A stretch of 10,644 nt of DNA from assembly GCA_900769985.1 (NCBI GenBank), contig CAAGIS010000183.1, positions 1 to 10,644 on the forward strand. Reading direction: 5' to 3'. The position numbers and the translations under genes are program-made. Shown piece after piece: positions 6,447-10,644 of this stretch. Within the stretch, counting starts at the first letter, position 1, and the number at the start of each line of letters is the position of its first letter. Source of the DNA: Spirochaetia bacterium. Lineage in GTDB: Bacteria; Spirochaetota; Spirochaetia; Treponematales; Treponemataceae. The notes under the pieces were generated by a model. It saw only the letters and a list, made by a program, of their open reading frames with translations. It ran no database searches and was not told the origin of the DNA.

Positions 6447-6473
6447 TATAGGGGGGGAATTTACCCCCCTATA
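6447..6473 (+). terminator. G6/C6 hairpin between SSB and regulator genes
   Basis: TATAGGGGGG (6447-6456) pairs perfectly with CCCCCCTATA (6464-6473) around the loop GAATTTA. It starts 10 bases after the SSB stop and ends 9 bases before the regulator ATG. The following ATTTTAATT is only mildly T-rich, so partial termination seems more likely than a full stop. It may also hinder translation initiation of the regulator or protect the SSB message. Its G6 and C6 arms could in principle pair with those of the leader hairpin at 6011-6034. Confidence 0.6.
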
Positions 6474-6482
6474 ATTTTAATT

Positions 6483-6737
6483 ATGAATACTAGATACAGC
6501 GGAAAAGATAAAAACACGTGCAATAGTTTGCTATTCAAACTGGGGGCGGAGTGTCAGAATTTTAGAATTGACCACGGGTATACACAACGCGAAATCGCCA
6601 TAGATACTGGCTACACCAAAGAATTGATTTCAGCGTTTGAACGTGGTTTGAACAACAACGCATTTGTGTTTTTTTGGTATGTGAAACATGGTTTTAACGT
6701 GGTTGCGTTTATGGAAAAATATAGGGGGGAAATATGA
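6483..6737 (+). CDS. Small XRE/Cro-type helix-turn-helix regulator
   Basis: An 84-residue protein. Residues about 18-62 form an XRE-like domain: a first helix (KLGAECQNFRIDHG), then YTQREIAIDTG and the recognition helix region KELISAFERG, with the typical Gln-x-x-Ile-Ala and Phe-Glu-Arg-Gly signatures. The C-terminus is aromatic (FVFFWYVKHGF) and may serve dimerisation. It is not like phi29 p4, the early/late switch, but sits in the equivalent part of the genome and may replace it. The 18-bp palindromes are plausible operators, by inference. ATG 6483 has no recognisable ribosome-binding site: a strong hairpin ends nine bases upstream, so translation is probably low. Overlaps the next gene by four bases (ATGA). 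Confidence 0.75.
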   Translation: MNTRYSGKDKNTCNSLLFKLGAECQNFRIDHGYTQREIAIDTGYTKELISAFERGLNNNAFVFFWYVKHGFNVVAFMEKYRGEI

Positions 6738-7297
6738 AAATACAGGATATATTAAACCTAACGCCCGAACAGCGAAACAACATGACCAACGCCGAATTGA
6801 AAAAAACACTAACAGCCGCCAACCGCGCGGCAAACCGCAGGCTAAACACGTTGAAAAAAAAACGGGTTAAATCGGCGGCATACAAAAACGCTATACACGG
6901 CGGCGGTAAATTCAAAAACAAACAAACCCGCGCCGCCATGCAAAAAGAATTGCGGCGGGCTATGAATTTTTTGCAGGCGAAAACGTCAACTGTTACGGGG
7001 GCGAAAAAAGTACAACGCGAATTTGAAAAACGTGTGGGCGTGAAATTGTCACCAAGGCAAACAGATAAATTTTGGAACACCTATGAAAAATTACAGGAAA
7101 TTGCCCCACCTAACGCAATAAAAAATTATGGCAGTACACGGCTACAACAGATTATTGCGGATGAAACTAAACAGGGGACGGACGTTGATGAAATTCTGGG
7201 ACGGGTAGCCGACGAGTTGCGCGCGGAGTACGAAAAAAGGGAAACAGAATATAATGAAATGGGCAGGTTTTTTGAAATGGACGGGCAGGATTTTTAA
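6734..7297 (+). CDS. Candidate terminal protein (replication primer)
   Basis: A 187-residue protein directly upstream of the protein-primed polymerase, where phi29 encodes its terminal protein. ATG 6734 follows GGGGGG (6724-6729). The N-terminal 100 residues are strongly basic (NRAANRRLNTLKKKR, then KNKQTRAAMQKELRRA), suited to binding DNA. The middle (FLQAKTSTVTGAKKV and VGVKLSPRQTDKFW) resembles proteins before the polymerase in related small phages. The C-terminus from about 145 is acidic and helical. Phi29's terminal protein is 266 residues and primes from Ser232; here the last serine is S134, so the hydroxyl donor would more likely be Y166, T171 or Y173. Sequence similarity to phi29 p3 is not evident; position, charge and polymerase type carry the call. 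It overlaps the polymerase gene by 44 bases. Confidence 0.7.
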   Translation: MKIQDILNLTPEQRNNMTNAELKKTLTAANRAANRRLNTLKKKRVKSAAYKNAIHGGGKFKNKQTRAAMQKELRRAMNFLQAKTSTVTGAKKVQREFEKRVGVKLSPRQTDKFWNTYEKLQEIAPPNAIKNYGSTRLQQIIADETKQGTDVDEILGRVADELRAEYEKRETEYNEMGRFFEMDGQDF

Positions 7298-9365
7298 CCC
7301 GTCGGAAATTAATGAAATGCTGAAATGCGCCAACATCGATGAAAAAATCAAAACCAACAAAAAAACTGTATATTTCAACGCCCCTTGCGCGTTTGATATT
7401 GAAACCACATCATATTCCAAACGTTTAGAAAAAAACGATATAGAAAAAATTGCGTTTATGTATGAATGGACGTTGGGGCTAAACGGCTGTGTTATGATAG
7501 GCAGAACGTGGGCAGAATTTACCACAGTTTTAAATGTAATAGCAAACCAATTACAGTTATCCACAGAACAGCGCCTAATAATATATGTTCATAACCTATC
7601 ATTTGAATTTCAGTTTTTCCGCAAAATACTGAAATGGGAAAAAATTTTCGCTATTGATGAACGTAAACCCGTATATGCCCTAACCATTGACGGTATAGAA
7701 TTTAGATGTAGTTACATTTTATCGGGATACGGACTAGCTAAATTAGGCGACCAGTTGCACCGCTACCACGTGCAAAAAATGATAGGTGACCTAGATTATT
7801 CCCTAATACGCCACAGCCGCACCCCCCTAACCGAAAACGAAATAGGCTACTGTATAAACGACGTTGCCGTCGTAATGTCATACATACAGGAAACTATTGA
7901 AAATGACGGGGATATAACTAGAATACCCCTAACCAAAACGGGCTATGTGCGTAATTATTGCCGTAACGCGTGTTTATATGACCATACCAAAAACAACAAA
8001 AAATATCACGCATACAGAAATCTAATGCAGGAATTAACACTAACGCCTGAAGAATATTCCCAATTAAAACGGGCGTTTCAGGGGGGATTCACCCACGCCA
8101 ACGCGCAATATAGCGGAAAAATATTGCATAACGTAGCTAGTTATGATTTTACTAGTAGTTATCCATGTGTTATGCTAGCCGAAAAATACCCCATGTCACG
8201 GGGAAAAATAATTGAATTGAATAACCCGACGGATTTTGAAAAATATTTAAATCTGTATTGTTGTCTATTTGACATTGAATTTTTCAATATCCGCGCAACA
8301 GGCAACTATGAACATTATCTATCATACAGCCGTTGCGCCCAAGTAATAAACCCGCTAATTGACAATGGGCGAGTGGTTGAAGCTGACCACCTAATTACCA
8401 CCATAACAGAACAGGACTATTTTATTATATCAAAAATGTACACATGGGATAAAATACGCATATACAATTTTAGGGTGTATGAACGTGACTATTTACCGAC
8501 CGATTTTGTAAAATCTATCATTGAATTATACGAAAACAAAACCAAATTAAAAAATGTCGATGGGAAAGAAATTGAATATCTGAAGTCGAAAGAAATGATT
8601 AACAGTTGCTACGGAATGACAGTAACCGATATATGCCGCGACGAAATCATCTATAATAACGAATGGGGAAAAACCCGCCCCGAAACAGTAAAAACACTAC
8701 AACATTACAATAAATCACAACGGCGTTTTCTGTTTTATCCGTGGGGCGTTTGGGTAACAGCATACGCCCGCGCTAATCTATTCACGGGAATAATGGAATT
8801 TAAAAACGATTATGTATATTCAGACACCGACAGCGTGAAAGTATTAAACTATGAAAAGCACACCGATTACATACAGACATATAACAAATGGGTGACTAAA
8901 AAATTATTGCTAGCGGGAAAACATCATGGAATAGCCCCCGAAAAATTCACCCCCCAAACAGTAGACAGGGTTGAAAAACCCTTGGGCGTATGGGATTTTG
9001 AGGGGGTTTACACTAGATTTAAAACATTAGGCGCAAAACGATATATGACAGAAAAAAACGGGAAAATAGCGCTAACCGTAAGCGGGGTTAATAAAAAAAT
9101 AGCCGTACCGTACCTAATGGAAAAATACGGCGACGATATTTTTACTAAATTTTCGGACGGGTTGCATATACCCGAAAACGCCACAGGAAAAAACACACAC
9201 ACATATATTGACGAATTACAGCGCGGAACAATAACCGACTATCTAGGAAATACGGGGGAATATTATAGCCCTAGCGGGGTACACCTAATGGGCGCAGATT
9301 ACACGTTATCACTATCTAGCGAATACCTAGACTACCTAGCGGGAATACGCCCCGCCGAAAGATAA
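7254..9365 (+). CDS. Protein-primed family B DNA polymerase
   Basis: A 703-residue polymerase with exonuclease and polymerase domains, longer than phi29 p2 (575). Exo I is D48-I-E50 (AFDIETTS). Exo II is HNLSFEF with N114 and E118, where phi29 has Asp. Exo III is Y199-C-I-N-D203. Then come the QGGF linker (276-279, like YxGG), motif A D298-FTSSYP, motif B K446-EMINSCYG, motif C YSDTDS (D524, D526) and KxY at K595-R-Y597. Metal ligands in both active sites are intact. The extra length lies between motifs A and C, where the TPR1 and TPR2 insertions define protein-primed enzymes, and towards the C-terminus. It should start from the terminal protein and displace strands without a helicase. ATG 7254 lacks a close ribosome-binding site (AAGG about 14 bases away); a TTG at 7272 or ATG at 7317 is possible. 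Contains one palindrome copy. Confidence 0.97.
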   Translation: MKWAGFLKWTGRIFNPSEINEMLKCANIDEKIKTNKKTVYFNAPCAFDIETTSYSKRLEKNDIEKIAFMYEWTLGLNGCVMIGRTWAEFTTVLNVIANQLQLSTEQRLIIYVHNLSFEFQFFRKILKWEKIFAIDERKPVYALTIDGIEFRCSYILSGYGLAKLGDQLHRYHVQKMIGDLDYSLIRHSRTPLTENEIGYCINDVAVVMSYIQETIENDGDITRIPLTKTGYVRNYCRNACLYDHTKNNKKYHAYRNLMQELTLTPEEYSQLKRAFQGGFTHANAQYSGKILHNVASYDFTSSYPCVMLAEKYPMSRGKIIELNNPTDFEKYLNLYCCLFDIEFFNIRATGNYEHYLSYSRCAQVINPLIDNGRVVEADHLITTITEQDYFIISKMYTWDKIRIYNFRVYERDYLPTDFVKSIIELYENKTKLKNVDGKEIEYLKSKEMINSCYGMTVTDICRDEIIYNNEWGKTRPETVKTLQHYNKSQRRFLFYPWGVWVTAYARANLFTGIMEFKNDYVYSDTDSVKVLNYEKHTDYIQTYNKWVTKKLLLAGKHHGIAPEKFTPQTVDRVEKPLGVWDFEGVYTRFKTLGAKRYMTEKNGKIALTVSGVNKKIAVPYLMEKYGDDIFTKFSDGLHIPENATGKNTHTYIDELQRGTITDYLGNTGEYYSPSGVHLMGADYTLSLSSEYLDYLAGIRPAER
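7414..7431. repeat. Palindrome copy, 16 of 18 bases
   Basis: AAACGTTTAGAAA occupies 7419-7431 with three of five left-arm bases conserved. It lies within the DNA polymerase gene just after the Exo I codons, so here codon constraints coexist with the motif (Ser-Lys-Arg-Leu-Glu-Lys). Confidence 0.5.
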
Positions 9366-9382
9366 TTACAAACGTTTAGAAA
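9365..9382. repeat. Palindrome copy, 15 of 18 bases
   Basis: AAACGTTTAGAAA at 9370-9382 fills most of the 30-base gap between the polymerase stop and the packaging ATPase start, ending 13 bases before that ATG. The placement closely copies the one before the tail gene at 3201. Confidence 0.65.
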
Positions 9383-9395
9383 AACGGGGGTTTAT

Positions 9396-10499
9396 ATGAA
9401 ATTAAAATACTATTCATTAAAAAATATTCTATCAAAAAACGCCGTATATAACCTAATAATAGGTGAACGCTCTAACGGTAAAACCTATTCAGTTCAGGAA
9501 TATATTATCAAAAAATATTTTGAAACGGGTGAAGCCGCGGCTATAATACGCCGATATGATACGGACTTCAAGGGGAAAAACGGACAGGACTATTTTCTAC
9601 CGTTGTGCAATAATGGGTTAATAGAAAAATACAGCCACGGCGAATATGATAGGGTAGTTTACTACCGTAAATCTTGGCGATTAGGAAAATATAACACAGA
9701 TGATGAAAAAATCGAAATGAGTGAACGCATATTTGCCTACGCGTATTCACTAACCACAACGGAACACGATAAGGGCGGCGGCTCGGGAGATAAAATAACT
9801 ACCGTACTATTTGACGAATTTTTAACACGTAGTTATTACCTACCCGACGAATTTGTGTTATTTATGAACACGTTATCAACTATAATCAGACAGCGCGACA
9901 ACGTAAAAATATTTATGTTAGGTAACACCGTAAACAGATATTGCCCGTATTTTGCTGAAATGGGGCTGACCAACGTTAGCAAAATGAATAAGGGGGATAT
10001 AGATGTTTATTGCTACGGAAATAGCTCGTTGACTGTGGCCGTGGAATACTCGGACGGTATTTCAAAAAACGGAAAACCCAGCGATAAATACTTCGCCTTT
10101 GATAACCCAAAACTAAAAATGATTACTAACGGCACATGGGAAATTGACATATATCCGCATTGTCCAGTCAAGTACGCCCCAAAAAACATATTGTTTACCT
10201 ATTTCATAATATTCAACGGTGAAACCCTACAATGCGAAATAGTGAATGTTGAAAACAATTACTTTACCTTTATCCACAGAAAAACAACTCCGATTAAAAA
10301 TGATAATACCGACCTAATATACACGCCCGATTATAACAGCCAACCAAATTACCGACGAAAAATAACAAAACCCGTTTTACCTATTGAAAAACGAATTACC
10401 GAATTTTTTGTGACTGACAAGGTATTTTATCAAGATAACGAAACGGGGGAAATTGTTAGAAACTATTTACAATTTTGCGTTACAGATAAACGCACTTAA
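9396..10499 (+). CDS. DNA packaging ATPase (phi29 gp16-like)
   Basis: A 367-residue motor protein similar in size to phi29 gp16 (332). The P-loop is G23-ERSNGK-T30, matching gp16 GARGIGKS. Walker B is VLFDEF with D140 and E141, matching IVFDEF. The following MLGNTVNRYCPYF (about 171-183) matches gp16 LSNAVSVVNPYF, a sensor-like Asn motif. The C-terminal half is the putative nuclease-like and vestigial region and is divergent. It should form the ring that pumps DNA through the connector into the prohead. ATG 9396 is preceded by GGGGG (9386-9390). It is last in the early block, after the polymerase, whereas in phi29 the ATPase is a late gene at the opposite end, so packaging protein would appear early unless the mRNA is regulated. 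Phi29-type motors need a packaging RNA. Confidence 0.93.
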   Translation: MKLKYYSLKNILSKNAVYNLIIGERSNGKTYSVQEYIIKKYFETGEAAAIIRRYDTDFKGKNGQDYFLPLCNNGLIEKYSHGEYDRVVYYRKSWRLGKYNTDDEKIEMSERIFAYAYSLTTTEHDKGGGSGDKITTVLFDEFLTRSYYLPDEFVLFMNTLSTIIRQRDNVKIFMLGNTVNRYCPYFAEMGLTNVSKMNKGDIDVYCYGNSSLTVAVEYSDGISKNGKPSDKYFAFDNPKLKMITNGTWEIDIYPHCPVKYAPKNILFTYFIIFNGETLQCEIVNVENNYFTFIHRKTTPIKNDNTDLIYTPDYNSQPNYRRKITKPVLPIEKRITEFFVTDKVFYQDNETGEIVRNYLQFCVTDKRT

Positions 10500-10506
10500 T
10501 AATTAT

Positions 10507-10541
10507 AGCGGCTAACTAATAGCCGCTTTTTTCTTTTTTCC
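10507..10541 (+). terminator. Rho-independent terminator of the early operon
   Basis: AGCGGCTA (10507-10514) pairs with TAGCCGCT (10520-10527) around ACTAA, followed by TTTTTT-C-TTTTTT. It is eight bases past the ATPase stop. The T tract belongs to the inner edge of the right terminal repeat, so repeat and terminator share sequence; the left repeat carries the complementary A runs without a stem. Confidence 0.93.
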
Positions 10542-10644
10542 TCAACCATGCGACGGGGTATCTTTTGTTAGACAACCTAACTATAATAGTGTTTAGATAT
10601 AATAATTATGTATAATAATTAGAAAATTTAACTATTGGAATTTG
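10526..10644. repeat. Right terminal inverted repeat (genome end)
   Basis: Exact reverse complement of 1-119, with no mismatch. Read from this end inwards, the strand begins CAAATTCC as at the left end, so both 5' ends are identical, as needed for symmetric protein-primed initiation. GTTTAGA (10591-10597) is the palindrome half-site. The inner edge overlaps the terminator of the packaging ATPase gene. Confidence 0.97.

Noticed and set aside
6688..6870. Plus-strand 60-codon frame across the regulator and terminal protein genes
   Set aside because: Overlaps two better supported genes that are coupled by an ATGA junction; no ribosome-binding site.
1..10644. Temperate phage or integrated element
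   Set aside because: No integrase, attachment site or tRNA; terminal repeats and protein-primed polymerase indicate a free linear genome. A lone XRE-type protein is not enough to argue for lysogeny.
1..10644. CRISPR arrays, anti-defence genes, tRNAs and insertion sequences
   Set aside because: No regularly spaced direct repeats, cloverleaf candidates or transposase motifs were seen on either strand.
1..10644. Alternative genetic code with TGA as tryptophan
   Set aside because: Several recognised genes end precisely in TGA at coupled junctions, and tryptophans in the recognised motifs are encoded by TGG.

Overview
The window is a complete, or very nearly complete, linear genome of a very small phi29-like tailed phage. 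A perfect 119-bp inverted repeat sits exactly at both edges (1-119 and 10526-10644). The genes are those of a protein-primed podovirus: a family B DNA polymerase, a candidate terminal protein, a phi29 p5-like SSB, a gp16-like packaging ATPase, gp10/gp11-like connector proteins, a capsid protein and a gp9-like tail knob. At 10,644 bp it is little more than half the size of phi29 (about 19 kb). The host is most likely a low-GC Gram-positive bacterium (Bacillota, perhaps gut Clostridia). The reasons are Shine-Dalgarno-led genes, a consensus sigma-A promoter, a YvrJ-family membrane peptide and a peptidoglycan amidase. TGA is used as a stop, so the standard bacterial code applies.

Layout: all twelve genes are on the + strand in two blocks. 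The left (late, virion and lysis) block follows an extended -10 promoter just inside the left repeat: YvrJ-like membrane peptide (200-370), connector/portal (357-1268), lower collar (1255-1968), major capsid (1983-3137), an intercistronic hairpin, two tail-knob genes in the same frame separated only by a stop and one codon (3201-3638, 3642-5291), and an amidase endolysin (5288-5848). A rho-independent terminator (5869-5909) closes it.

The right (early, replication and packaging) block starts at a near-perfect promoter (5944-5971) with a structured leader of about 120 nt: SSB (6099-6437), a G6/C6 hairpin, a small XRE-type regulator (6483-6737), candidate terminal protein (6734-7297), DNA polymerase (7254-9365) and packaging ATPase (9396-10499). 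It ends in a terminator abutting the right repeat.

How the genes work together: the terminal protein and polymerase would replicate the genome from its ends, with SSB covering the displaced strand. The ATPase would pump DNA through the connector into the capsid, and the tail knob would deliver it. The YvrJ-like peptide and the amidase probably release progeny.

The most unusual signals are: an 18-bp palindrome centred on AAACGTTT with five near-copies, plus half-sites in both terminal repeats; paired G6/C6 hairpins around the SSB gene; ribosome-binding sites built on G5 tracts; the split tail knob; and the absence of recognisable scaffold, p6, appendage and tail-peptidase genes. Homology statements rest on remembered family motifs; no database search was run.
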